From the NCBI GenBank assembly GCA_024638215.1, contig JAHEKS010000004.1, positions 1 through 40,292 of the forward strand: 40,292 nt of DNA. The letters run 5' to 3'. A model generated the notes under the pieces. It saw only the letters and a program-made list of their open reading frames with translations, was not told the DNA's origin and searched no databases. Position numbers and translations under genes: made by a program. This stretch comes from Acidobacteriota bacterium. GTDB taxonomy: Bacteria; Acidobacteriota; Terriglobia; UBA7540. Below are positions 15,591-23,025 of the stretch, in pieces (within the stretch, counting starts at the first letter, position 1; each line of letters starts with the position of its first letter).

Positions 15591-15799
15591 GCCAACATAA
15601 GGCGTTCGCCCTTGGGCTCGGGGACGGGGTCGCCAAACTCGCGCGCGGTATCAATCCAAAGCTGGATGGCCTCGTTGGCGTGGGCGAGAGCCGCCGCCTG
15701 CGACTCCCCGTGGGCCATGCATCCGGGCAGCTCCGGGACCTCGGCGACAAACACCTGGTCCTCGTTGCTCCAGTAGATGATGATTTCGTACTTGTGCAT
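15587..15799 (-). CDS. hicB: HicB-family antitoxin
   Basis: 70-residue HicB-like protein. The degenerate RNase H-like fold is recognisable from YEIIIYWSNEDQVFVAEVPELPGCMAHGESQAAALAHANEAIQLWIDTA, the standard HicB partial-domain signature. HicB binds and neutralises the mRNA-cleaving HicA toxin. It lacks the C-terminal DNA-binding domain of longer HicBs. The ATG is two bases after the stop of the upstream hicA frame, so the pair was once a normal hicA-hicB operon. The toxin is now broken by an internal stop, leaving the antitoxin possibly orphaned. The stop codon is formed by a REP head. Confidence 0.88.
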   Translation of the reverse strand: MHKYEIIIYWSNEDQVFVAEVPELPGCMAHGESQAAALAHANEAIQLWIDTAREFGDPVPEPKGERLMLA

Positions 15800-15801
15800 G
15801 G

Positions 15802-16059
15802 CTACTCCCTGCCTCCCCCAAGGCCGTAACGCAGGATCACGCGGCGGACCTGGCGCACTTGGTACACTTTAGCCTTATCTCCCTCTTTCTACAAATTAAT
15901 CAGTTCTCGGACGCCTCGCTTCCTGAAGATGTGATGGCTCCCCCGGATGCGCTCCTCGAATCCCAGCCCGGCCAGCAGGCGGCGCAAATCTTCGAAATCA
16001 ATATTCGCGTCCGACTCACCCTCAAGAATCCGCCGCCGGAGTTCCTCGTGCTTGTCCAC
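15802..16059 (-). pseudogene. hicA: HicA toxin gene interrupted by an amber codon
   Basis: From GTG at 16059 (or TTG at 16068) the minus strand reads VDKHEELRRRILEGESDANI and then FEDLRRLLAGLGFEERIRGSHHIFRKRG...ELINL, a HicA double-stranded-RNA-binding-like domain with the catalytic His in GSHHIF. It is stopped by TAG at 15891-15889. The same frame continues KEGDKAKVYQVRQVRRVILR and YGLGGGRE to a normal TAG two bases before hicB, exactly the expected HicA tail. Relatives have Gln (CAG) at the amber position, so one C-to-T change explains it. The 56-residue truncated product lacks the last strand and helix and is probably inactive. Confidence 0.82.
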
Positions 16060-16094
16060 AGGCGCCAATCTATCATAGAGGAGGCGGAGGCCGC

Positions 16095-16120
16095 GAGCTG
16101 TTCCACCGGAACGTCTCTAC
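16095..16120 (-). repeat. Decayed GTAG-headed REP-like element
   Basis: Minus-strand GTAGAGACGTTCC-GGT-GGAACAGCTC matches the 15565-15590 element except for changes in one arm. It lies just upstream of the hicA remnant. Confidence 0.6.
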
Positions 16121-16175
16121 CGCCGCGTAAAATCGGCGCCGCGCCCGCCGCCGGGGCCTATACTGAAAACTGAGT

Positions 16176-16197
16176 GGCGAGATAAACTCGCCGCTAC
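16176..16197 (-). repeat. GTAG-headed palindrome, second sequence class
   Basis: Minus strand: GTAGC, then the stem GGCGAG-TTTAT-CTCGCC. It has the same architecture as the other REP-like elements but a different stem. It lies 37 bases upstream of the small membrane protein start. Confidence 0.6.
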
Positions 16198-16233
16198 GAT
16201 CCAGCACGAACACGTAAAACGAAGGAGGAACTC

Positions 16234-16497
16234 ATGCGACTCTCACTCAAAGCTCTGGCGATCACCTCGGCAATCCTCTGGGGAGGCGCTATCCTCTCCG
16301 TAGGCCTGGTGAACCTGGCCGCGCCCGCCTACGGCGTGGCTTTTCTCCAGATGGCCAGCTCGATTTATCCCGGCTTCCACAACGCGCGCACGTTCGTGGA
16401 CGTCATCGTCGGCACGCTCTACGGCATCGTGGACGCGGGCTTCGGCGCCGTCATCTTCGGCTGGATTTATAACTGGATCGCCGCGCGCGGGGCGTAG
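16234..16497 (+). CDS. Small integral membrane protein, 87 residues, unknown function
   Basis: Two hydrophobic segments (about residues 7-30, LALAITSAILWGG-type, and 60-82, IVGTLYGIVDAGFGAVIFGWIYN) joined by a short polar loop with SSIYPGFHNARTF. It belongs to a group of short two-helix proteins that I recall as hypothetical in related bacteria; no function can be assigned. The start is well supported: GAAGGAGGAACTC precedes the ATG with an ideal Shine-Dalgarno. The TAG stop is part of GTAGCGGC, a possible weak REP head. MscL follows 112 bases downstream, so a membrane-stress context is conceivable but unproven. Confidence 0.75.
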   Translation: MRLSLKALAITSAILWGGAILSVGLVNLAAPAYGVAFLQMASSIYPGFHNARTFVDVIVGTLYGIVDAGFGAVIFGWIYNWIAARGA

Positions 16498-16609
16498 CGG
16501 CAGGATAGATCCGCGGCCACGGCCTGCCTGGGTTACAATCCCTCCTCGGCAGTAGGCAATCGCAAAATGCCCGGAGGCGGCCGCCATTCGACGGCCTAGA
16601 GGAGGGTCT

Positions 16610-17071
16610 ATGAAACTTTTTCAAGAGTTCAAGAAATTCGCCCTGCGCGGCAACGTGCTCGACATGGCCATCGGGGTGATCCTGGGCGCGGCGTTCGGCA
16701 AGATCGTCACTTCCATGGTCACGGATGTGATCATGCCGCCCATCGGATTGTTGCTCGGCAAGGTGGATTTTTCCGCGCTGTTCCTGAGCCTGTCGGGAAA
16801 ATCCTACGCGACGCTGGCCGAAGCCAAAGCCGCCAACGCGGCCACGCTCAATTACGGCTTGTTCATCAACGCCGTAATAGATTTTGTGATTGTAGCGTTT
16901 GTGGTATTTCTGCTGGTGCAACAGTTCAACCGGCTGATGGAACGCACCAAGAAGGCCGAGGCGCCGGCCGCGCCCGCTACGCGCGATTGCCCGTATTGCC
17001 TTAACAGTATTCCGATCAAAGCGACGCGCTGCGCGCACTGCACGTCGGAGCTGAAACCGGCGGTTGCGTAG
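16610..17071 (+). CDS. mscL: Large-conductance mechanosensitive channel with C-terminal zinc ribbon
   Basis: Inner-membrane pentameric valve that opens under hypo-osmotic tension. The N-terminal amphipathic segment and first transmembrane helix are [20 protein letters not shown] plus [13 protein letters not shown]. The second helix is [24 protein letters not shown] (about 89-112). At 153 residues it is longer than the usual 130-140 because the cytoplasmic tail ends in a CPYC...CAHC zinc-ribbon-like module (about 126-147) in place of a simple helical bundle. The ATG at 16610 follows GGAGGGTCT. The stop TAG lies in the GTAG head of a hairpin that also looks like a terminator. Confidence 0.95.
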   Translation: MKLFQEFKKFALRGNVLDMAIGVILGAAFGKIVTSMVTDVIMPPIGLLLGKVDFSALFLSLSGKSYATLAEAKAANAATLNYGLFINAVIDFVIVAFVVFLLVQQFNRLMERTKKAEAPAAPATRDCPYCLNSIPIKATRCAHCTSELKPAVA

Positions 17072-17096
17072 GGGCGGAGCTTGTCTCCGCCCTTTT
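17068..17096 (+). terminator. Hairpin plus T-run after mscL, GTAG-headed REP-like
   Basis: GTAG (17068-17071, containing the mscL stop) is followed by the stem GGGCGGAG-CTTGT-CTCCGCCC and then TTTT. It can serve as a short rho-independent terminator and has the GTAG-plus-palindrome layout of REP elements. Confidence 0.6.
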
Positions 17097-17122
17097 GCAG
17101 GCAGGGCCGTCCTCCACATCGC

Positions 17123-17149
17123 GGGGGCGGCCACAAGGGGCGCCCCTAC
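17123..17149 (-). repeat. GTAG-headed REP-like element at the dapD stop
   Basis: On the minus strand, GTAGGGGCGCCCC begins with the dapD stop TAG (17148-17146) and can pair GGGGCG with CGCCCC farther on. It is inverted relative to the element at 17068-17096, so the convergent mscL and dapD genes are each closed by one. Confidence 0.6.
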
Positions 17150-18003
17150 CGCAGCCAGTCTTCCAGCCGCACCGCCTGGTCGGTTTTTTCGTCGCGGTAT
17201 TTGATGATGACGGGCGTGTAAAGCGAAATCCCCAGTTTTTTTCCGCGGCCTTTGGTAACCGCGCGCGCGCCGGGAACCACCACGGCGCCGGGAGGAATCT
17301 TGAGCGGCGTGGGCTCGGCCTTTCCGTCGCGCGAGGGCTCACGGCGATGAACGGCGTCGCGGACGAGATCATAGACCGGCGTCGAGCCGGTCAGAATCAC
17401 ACCCGCCGCCAGCACCGCCCCCCGCCCCACAATCGCGCCCTCATAGACGCCGCAGTTGCCGCCCACCAGAACTTCGTCTTCAATGATCACCGGCAGCGCG
17501 CCCACCGGCTCCAGCACTCCGCCGATCTGCGCCGCGGCGGAGAGATGACAGTTCTTCCCCACCTGCGCGCACGAGCCCACCAGCGCGTGCGAGTCAATCA
17601 GCGTTCCGTCGTCCACGTAAGCGCCCGCGTTCACGTACATGGGCGGCATGCACACCACGTCTTTGCCGATGTAGCAGCCGTCTCGAATGGAAGAGCCGCC
17701 CGGCACCACGCGCACGTTGTGGCTGAGTGGAATTTGTTTCAGCGGATAAGTGTGCTTGTCGCGGAACTGCATCCGCCGCGGCGACATCTCCACGATGCGC
17801 CCCAGCCGGAAACCAAGCAGAATTCCCTTCTTCACCCAGGCGTTCACGCGCCAGCCGGTGGGCGAACTCGCGTCGGGCTCGGCGGCGCGGATGGTGCCTG
17901 AGTTCAGTCCCACCTTCAGCTCGCCAAAAACTTTCAGCGCCTCGCGCCCCAGCTCCTTCGCGGGCCGCGCGTACAGATCCTCAATCTTCGATTGCAAGGA
18001 CAT
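17146..18003 (-). CDS. dapD: 2,3,4,5-tetrahydropyridine-2,6-dicarboxylate N-succinyltransferase
   Basis: Succinylates tetrahydrodipicolinate in the succinylase branch of diaminopimelate/lysine synthesis. 285 residues: an N-terminal helical domain, then a left-handed beta helix of hexapeptide repeats ([60 protein letters not shown] region) and the DapD-typical [29 protein letters not shown] segment. It is the last gene of a minus-strand series with dapE-like, asd, dapB and dapA, which fits the succinylase route requiring DapE. The start is ATG at 18003, 42 bases after the stop of the isocitrate-lyase-family gene. Confidence 0.95.
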   Translation of the reverse strand: MSLQSKIEDLYARPAKELGREALKVFGELKVGLNSGTIRAAEPDASSPTGWRVNAWVKKGILLGFRLGRIVEMSPRRMQFRDKHTYPLKQIPLSHNVRVVPGGSSIRDGCYIGKDVVCMPPMYVNAGAYVDDGTLIDSHALVGSCAQVGKNCHLSAAAQIGGVLEPVGALPVIIEDEVLVGGNCGVYEGAIVGRGAVLAAGVILTGSTPVYDLVRDAVHRREPSRDGKAEPTPLKIPPGAVVVPGARAVTKGRGKKLGISLYTPVIIKYRDEKTDQAVRLEDWLR

Positions 18004-18045
18004 CAGTTCAGCCTCAGAGCAATTCTGCGTTGCTTTGGAATTGCG

Positions 18046-18879
18046 CTACTCAACAAGCTTGTTCATTTCAGCGTAAGGGATGCCCGGTTCGAGCGACTCC
18101 AGCGTTCCGCGCTCGCGCAGATCGCGCACGAAGCGATCAAACGCGGTCATCGCGGCGCGCATCGGCCAGGAGCCCAGGCTGACCCGCGCCACGCCCAGCC
18201 GTTCGAGCTCGGCCAGCGGCGCGGTCTGCGGGCGGGCCAGAATGTTGAGCGGCCCGTGGACCGCCTTGACGAGTTTGCCGATCGTCACCGCGTCATCCAC
18301 GCAGGGAGCAAACAGGCAATCCGCACCCGCCTCGCGGTAGGCGTTCAGGCGCGTGACCGTGTGCTCGAAGCGGCTGGCCGGCTCGCCCACCGCTTCCAGA
18401 TAAACGTCCGTGCGCGCGTTGATGACGATGTGCACGCGAAGCTTCTCGCCGGTCTCGCGCAAGCATTTGATTTTTTCCACCTGCTCGGCAATTTCGAAAA
18501 GAGGGTTGGCCGGGTCGCCGGTGCTGTCTTCAAAATTCAATCCCACCGCGCCCGCTTCCACCAAGCCTAGTCCCGTCCCGGCAATCGTATCGAGCGAAGT
18601 TCCATAGCCCGACTCGAGATCCGCCGTCAAGGGCACGGAAATCTTGGCGGCAATTCGCCGCACTACCGCGAGCATTTCCTCGCGCTGAATGTGCTGCCCG
18701 TCGGCATAGCCGAGCGAGTTCGCCACCGCGGCGCTCGAGGTAGCGACGGCGGGAAATCCCGCGCGCTCGACCATCCTCGCGCTCACCACGTCCCAGACGT
18801 TGGCAAGCACCAGCATCCGCGGGCCGCGGTGAAGGTCCAGAAGTCTCTGCGCTTTTTCGGTGAGCGTCTGTTTACCCAT
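18046..18879 (-). CDS. Isocitrate lyase/PEP mutase family protein
   Basis: 277-residue (beta/alpha)8 protein of the ICL/PEPM superfamily. Visible landmarks are VWDVVSARMVERAGFPAVATSSAAVANSLGY, the Mg-binding TADLESGYG (about 85-93), GAVGLNFEDS, and a helix-swapped C-terminus. It lacks the KKCGH motif of true isocitrate lyases. Members include oxaloacetate hydrolases, methylisocitrate lyases and phosphonopyruvate enzymes, and the specific substrate cannot be called. It is embedded between dapA and dapD on the same strand with short spacings, so it is probably cotranscribed with lysine genes although no lysine-pathway step needs it. Confidence 0.85.
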   Translation of the reverse strand: MGKQTLTEKAQRLLDLHRGPRMLVLANVWDVVSARMVERAGFPAVATSSAAVANSLGYADGQHIQREEMLAVVRRIAAKISVPLTADLESGYGTSLDTIAGTGLGLVEAGAVGLNFEDSTGDPANPLFEIAEQVEKIKCLRETGEKLRVHIVINARTDVYLEAVGEPASRFEHTVTRLNAYREAGADCLFAPCVDDAVTIGKLVKAVHGPLNILARPQTAPLAELERLGVARVSLGSWPMRAAMTAFDRFVRDLRERGTLESLEPGIPYAEMNKLVE

Positions 18880-18908
18880 TGGGTGCGATCCGAAACGCGC
18901 CCCCAGCG

Positions 18909-19808
18909 CTAAACTTTCTGTGCCTGAAGCAGCCCCTGCTCGGTGAGAACTTTTTCAAGCTTGGCGCGGTTCTCGGACTTCATCGGGACCAAGGGAAGCC
19001 GGTAAATTTCTTCGATCATTCCCATCATGGCGAGCGCGGCCTTGACGGGGATGGGATTGGTCTCGATAAAGTTCACCTGCATGAGCGGCAGCAACTGGAA
19101 GTGCAGCTTGCGCGCTTCCTCGAATTTTCCTTCCAGGCACAGGTGCGCAAGCTTGACCATCTGCCGCGGGATTTCGTTGGAGATGACGGAGATGATTCCC
19201 ACGCCGCCCAGCGCCATCAGAGGGAACGTGAACGAGTCGTCGCCCGAAAGCACGAGGAAACCGGCGGGCACGCGGGCGAGGACTTCCATCTGCTGGGTGA
19301 TGCTGCCGGAAGCTTCCTTGATGCCGATGATGTTGGGAATCTCCGCCAGGCGAGCCACGGTTGCGGGCTCGATGTTCGACGACGTGCGGCCGGGAACGTT
19401 GTAGAGAATCACCGGCAGCTTGGTGGACTCGGCGACGGCGGCGAAGTGCCGGTACAGGCCCTCCTGCGTGGGCTTGTTGTAATACGGCGCGACGGAGAGG
19501 ATTCCGTCCACTCCGAGCGTTTCGACTTCCGAAGCGAGCGCGCAAATCTTCTTGGTGCCGTTGCCGCCCACGCCGGCGATGATGGGGACTTTGCGTTTGA
19601 CCTCCTGCACCACCACGCGCAGGATTCCCACATATTCTTCGTGCTCGAGCGTCGGCGTTTCGCCTGTCGTCCCGCAAGGCACCAGGAAATTGATTCCCTC
19701 GCGCAACTGGAATTCCACCAGCCGGCGCAGGGCGTCAACGTCCACCGTGCCGTTCTTGGCGAAGGGCGTCACCAGGGCCGTGCCGCAACCACGAATGTCG
19801 AGCGCCAT
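18909..19808 (-). CDS. dapA: 4-hydroxy-tetrahydrodipicolinate synthase
   Basis: Condenses aspartate semialdehyde with pyruvate, the committed step to diaminopimelate. 299-residue TIM barrel with CGTTGETPTL (45-54), the active-site Tyr136 in VILYNVPGRTS, and the Schiff-base Lys164 in IIGIKEASG. It follows dapB in the minus-strand lysine cluster. The gap to dapB holds a GTAG-type perfect palindrome. A purine-rich AAGGAGGC precedes the ATG at 19808, a good ribosome-binding site. Confidence 0.97.
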   Translation of the reverse strand: MALDIRGCGTALVTPFAKNGTVDVDALRRLVEFQLREGINFLVPCGTTGETPTLEHEEYVGILRVVVQEVKRKVPIIAGVGGNGTKKICALASEVETLGVDGILSVAPYYNKPTQEGLYRHFAAVAESTKLPVILYNVPGRTSSNIEPATVARLAEIPNIIGIKEASGSITQQMEVLARVPAGFLVLSGDDSFTFPLMALGGVGIISVISNEIPRQMVKLAHLCLEGKFEEARKLHFQLLPLMQVNFIETNPIPVKAALAMMGMIEEIYRLPLVPMKSENRAKLEKVLTEQGLLQAQKV

Positions 19809-19850
19809 TGAAGCCTCCTTGTTTCGCAGCTTGAGCTCCGGGAATTACTT

Positions 19851-19878
19851 GTAGGGGCGATTCATGAATCGCCCCTAG
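19851..19878. repeat. 26-bp perfect palindrome between dapB and dapA, GTAG-headed
   Basis: The plus strand starts GTAGGGGCGATTCATG and is a perfect 26-base palindrome from 19852 to 19877. On the minus strand the dapB stop TAG (19877-19875) is the first part of the palindrome. It could fold a strong hairpin in the dapB-dapA transcript. Confidence 0.75.
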
Positions 19879-20612
19879 GTCATTTCGAGCACTTCCGCAA
19901 AGCTGTACAAACCCTTCTTGCCCACCACCCAGCGCGCGGCAAAGAGTGCGCCTTCGGCAAAGCCCTGGCGGCTGCGCGCGGTGTGGCGGAGGATGATCGT
20001 GTCCGCCTCGGCGTCGAATCCCAGCTCGTGCGTTCCGGGGATGAAGCCGGCGCGCACGCTCGCGACGGGAATGTCGCGCTCCGCCAGGTAGGGCTGGATT
20101 TGCCGCTTCAATTCGAGCGCCGTTCCCGACGGCGCGTCCTTCTTCTGCTGATGGTGCGCCTCGGTGATATAGGGCGCGTACATGGGAAAGCGCGCCATGG
20201 TTTCCGCCGCCACGCGCGCGAGGCGATAGAAAAGGTTTACGCCGATGGAGAAGTTGGCGGCGTAAACCATGCCGATGCCTCGGTCCGCAACGATCTTGCG
20301 CACCTCGTCCAGGTGCTGGTGCCAGCCGGTGGTGCCCACCACCAAATTGCAGCCGACCTCAGCCACCCGGCGGATGTTCTCAAGCGCGGCCTCGGGCGCG
20401 GTGAAATCCAGGCAGACGTCGATGCCCTGGAATTTCTCGGCAGTGATTCCCGCCGCGCCGACATTCGCGTCAATGTCCATGGCCAGGCGCACCTGGAATC
20501 CCCGCTGCGGGGCGAGCTGCGCCAGGACCGTGCCCATCTTGGCGTAGCCAAGCAGGGCAAGGTTCAGCACCGGAATATTTGCAGCGCCGGAAGTTGAACT
20601 TGAGTCGGGCAT
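19875..20612 (-). CDS. dapB: 4-hydroxy-tetrahydrodipicolinate reductase
   Basis: Reduces hydroxy-tetrahydrodipicolinate with NAD(P)H. 245 residues. The N-terminal nucleotide-binding motif is LLGYAKMG (about 20-27), with Ala where most DapBs have Gly-Arg/Lys-Met. The loop VVGTTGWH (91-98) and the substrate motif EAHHQQKKDAPSGTAL (151-166), with catalytic His and Lys, are intact. About 12 extra Ser/Ala-rich residues precede the Rossmann strand. Lies upstream of dapA in the cluster; its stop is built into a palindrome. Confidence 0.94.
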   Translation of the reverse strand: MPDSSSTSGAANIPVLNLALLGYAKMGTVLAQLAPQRGFQVRLAMDIDANVGAAGITAEKFQGIDVCLDFTAPEAALENIRRVAEVGCNLVVGTTGWHQHLDEVRKIVADRGIGMVYAANFSIGVNLFYRLARVAAETMARFPMYAPYITEAHHQQKKDAPSGTALELKRQIQPYLAERDIPVASVRAGFIPGTHELGFDAEADTIILRHTARSRQGFAEGALFAARWVVGKKGLYSFAEVLEMT

Positions 20613-20638
20613 AGCGAGAGATCGTTCTTCTGACCGAA

Positions 20639-20735
20639 AGTTATGAATTACGAATTACACATTTCAACATGACCTCGGTGTCCCGCGTATGCGTGGGGTT
20701 CCATCATTCATAATTCAGCATTGATAATTCAGTCA
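20639..20735. repeat. Short 7-bp-period stretches in the asd-dapB gap
   Basis: GTTATGA/ATTACGA/ATTACAC at the left and ATTCATA/ATTCAGC/ATTGATA/ATTCAGT at the right keep a 7-base period. The 116-bp gap shows no terminator. Confidence 0.55.
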
Positions 20736-21790
20736 AGGTAGCCTTCCGATTTCATAAGTTCCGCATTAAGCAGCGCCGCGCCCGCCGCGCCGCGAATGGT
20801 GTTGTGGCTGAGCGCGGTGTACTTGAACTGGAGAACAGGGCACGGCCGCGCGCGCCCGATGACCGTCGCCATGCCGTGCTCGACGTTGAGGTCGAACTTG
20901 GGCTGCGGGCGGTCGCGCTCCTCGCGCACCACGATGGGGTGCTTGGGCGCCGAAGGCAGCTCGCGTTCCTGCGGCACGGAGCGGAACGTCCGCCAGACTT
21001 CGATCAAGTCTTCGAGCTTGGCTTTGCTGCGCAAGGAAACGGAAATGGACTCCGTGTGCCCGTCTTCCACCAGCACGCGGTTGCAATGGGCGCTGACGGC
21101 GAAATCTCCCGGCGTCACGCGCCCGTCGGCGAATTTTCCCAGCAGCTTCTGCGTTTCGCGCTCCACTTTTTCTTCTTCGCCACCGATGTAGGGAATCACG
21201 TTGCCCATGATGTCGAGCGTGGGCACGCCCGGATAGCCCGCGCCCGAGACGGCCTGCATCGAGGTCATCAGCACCTTTTCCAGGCCGAAAGCCTTCTCCA
21301 GCGGCGCCAGCGACATCGCCAGCCCCACCGTCGTGCAGTTAGGGTTGGTGACGATCATTCCCTTCCAGCCGCGCTCCTTGCGCTGGCCGCGCACCAGCGC
21401 CAGGTGCTCGGGATTGACCTCCGGAATCAGCAGGGGCACGTCCGCGTCCATGCGATGGTTCGAGGAATTGGAAACCACAACGTGCCCGGCGCGCGCGAAT
21501 TCCTTCTCCACCTCGCCCGCCACTTTGGAATCGAGCGAGGAAAAAACCAGTTGCGGAATTTTCCCCGCGTGCTCGCCGGCCTTGCACTCGTGCACCTGCA
21601 GCTCGCGCGCGGATTTCGGCATGGGATCGCGCAGGCGCCAGTTGCAGGCTTCCGCATAGGTTTTCCCCGCCGATTTTTCCGAGGCCGCGAGCCACGCCAC
21701 TTCAAACCACGGATGGTGTTCGAGCAGGCTGACGAATCGCTGCCCGACCATTCCCGTGGCGCCCAGAATTCCCACTTCAAGTTTTTTCAT
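20729..21790 (-). CDS. asd: Aspartate-semialdehyde dehydrogenase
   Basis: NADPH-dependent reduction of aspartyl phosphate, giving the branch-point metabolite for lysine (dapA) and threonine (thrB, thrC). 353 residues: Rossmann motif [13 protein letters not shown] (8-20), SNSSNHRMD, and the catalytic Cys152 in [10 protein letters not shown]. Sequence style ([31 protein letters not shown]) fits the archaeal/fungal-type subclass rather than the E. coli type. The start ATG overlaps the stop of the upstream M20 peptidase gene (ATGA), implying coupled translation. Confidence 0.95.
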   Translation of the reverse strand: MKKLEVGILGATGMVGQRFVSLLEHHPWFEVAWLAASEKSAGKTYAEACNWRLRDPMPKSARELQVHECKAGEHAGKIPQLVFSSLDSKVAGEVEKEFARAGHVVVSNSSNHRMDADVPLLIPEVNPEHLALVRGQRKERGWKGMIVTNPNCTTVGLAMSLAPLEKAFGLEKVLMTSMQAVSGAGYPGVPTLDIMGNVIPYIGGEEEKVERETQKLLGKFADGRVTPGDFAVSAHCNRVLVEDGHTESISVSLRSKAKLEDLIEVWRTFRSVPQERELPSAPKHPIVVREERDRPQPKFDLNVEHGMATVIGRARPCPVLQFKYTALSHNTIRGAAGAALLNAELMKSEGYLD

Positions 21791-22812
21791 GTTCCCTGGC
21801 TTGCCCTTTCCGCCCCCTTAACTCGGTTCTTCAAATTATGAACCAGTTTACAATAGAGTTCGACCGCGCGCTCAAGCTCCGCCTTGGCCACGCGCTCGCG
21901 GTCGGTGTGCGCGACGCGGATGGACCCCGGTCCCAGCAGCAGCGGCCTGCCCCAACGCGTAAGATGCGGCAGGTCGGTGGTGAAGGCCACCACATCGGTT
22001 TCAAACCCATCGAGCTTCTCCATGAGGAGGGCCGGAGTTTCGCGGACGATTTCGTACTCGCACCGGCCGTGCAAAAGGTTTTCCACCTGGGCGCGCAATC
22101 CGCCCGAATTGTCCACGGTGCGGTACATGAGTTGGGCCGTGGCCTCGTCCGGAATCACGTTGGCGGCGCGGCCGCCCGCCATCACTCCGATATTCATCGT
22201 GGCCGCGCCCAGCACCGGGTCCGCGGGCATCGGCACCTTGCGCAGGTCGGCGAGCACGTCCAGCAACTTCTCAACGGCCGATTCCCCCAATTGCGGGTAA
22301 GCCGAGTGCGCCGCCCGCCCGCGCGCCCGCAGGTTCACCCGCAAGATGCCTTTCGATCCCACGATCAACTTGTTTTCGGTCGGCTCGCCGTTGATGATGA
22401 ACTTTGAGCCGCGCGGAGACTGATTGGCGGCGCGCGCGCCTTCACTCATCGTCTCCTCGCCCACCAGAAAGAGCAGCGCGAAATCCCGGACGCCCGCGGC
22501 GGCCAGCCGCTCCGCCGCCGCAATTTGCGCCGCCACGATTCCCTTGGCGTCGCACGCGCCGCGCCCGTAAATGTATTCCGCATCTTCGCTCGCCGGGAAG
22601 AAGGGCGGCACGGTGTCCACGTGCGTGCTGAGTACGACTTCCGGGATGCCGCGCTGGGCAAAAACATTGGCGCGGCTGCCCTCGACCGGCTGAAGTTCGG
22701 CCTTAAAGCCGCGGTCGGAAAGGTATCCGCGCAGGAACTCCGTGCAGGCGGCCTCGTTCCCGGAAACGGATTCTATGTTCACCAGCGTGCCGACGAGCTC
22801 GAAGAGTTGCAT
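21787..22812 (-). CDS. M20-family deacylase, probable succinyl-diaminopimelate desuccinylase
   Basis: 341-residue zinc-dependent M20 amidohydrolase. Metal-site motifs: STHVDTVPP (His64, Asp66), GRGACDAKG (Asp88, bridging), the catalytic LVGEE (Glu119, Glu120), and a dimerisation domain starting at about 165 ([21 protein letters not shown]). The first gene of the dap/asd series, which with dapD present makes DapE the natural role, although the sequence also resembles the ArgE/LysK acetyl-amino-acid deacetylases. The frame stays open upstream to 22977, but the added 55 residues are arginine-rich and family alignment begins at ATG 22812 ([18 protein letters not shown]), so that start was chosen. 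Confidence 0.85.
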   Translation of the reverse strand: MQLFELVGTLVNIESVSGNEAACTEFLRGYLSDRGFKAELQPVEGSRANVFAQRGIPEVVLSTHVDTVPPFFPASEDAEYIYGRGACDAKGIVAAQIAAAERLAAAGVRDFALLFLVGEETMSEGARAANQSPRGSKFIINGEPTENKLIVGSKGILRVNLRARGRAAHSAYPQLGESAVEKLLDVLADLRKVPMPADPVLGAATMNIGVMAGGRAANVIPDEATAQLMYRTVDNSGGLRAQVENLLHGRCEYEIVRETPALLMEKLDGFETDVVAFTTDLPHLTRWGRPLLLGPGSIRVAHTDRERVAKAELERAVELYCKLVHNLKNRVKGAERASQGT

Positions 22813-22969
22813 CCCAGCCTTTCGCTCAGGCCGGAGTGCAGACCAGCGGATCTGCCGGCGTAAGCTCGCCGCGCGCTGAGCAAGCGGAAACCTTAGCTTA
22901 CCAAAGAAAACAGCGTCCTGCGCGTTTCCTCGGCGCGCCCAGCCGATTCGCCCGACCCTGCACTGCTTG

Positions 22970-23004
22970 AAAAACAAAAAGGCGGCGGCCGAAGCCGCCG
23001 CCTT
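22970..23004 (-). terminator. Strong rho-independent terminator of the TonB-dependent receptor gene
   Basis: Minus strand: an 11-bp perfect stem AAGGCGGCGGC-TTCG-GCCGCCGCCTT with a stable UUCG tetraloop, followed by TTTGTTTTT. It begins 22 bases after the receptor stop codon. Confidence 0.9.
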
Positions 23005-23025
23005 CGAGTGAGTGGACAGACACGC

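Noticed and set aside
15900-16106. 68-residue minus-strand open frame over the hicA region
   Set aside because: It is a different frame from the HicA homology and is Ser/Arg-rich with no family resemblance. The HicA frame interrupted by TAG explains the region.
19851-19878. Rho-independent terminator after dapB
   Set aside because: The palindrome is perfect but has no T-run on either side, and dapA follows on the same strand. It fits a REP-like element better.
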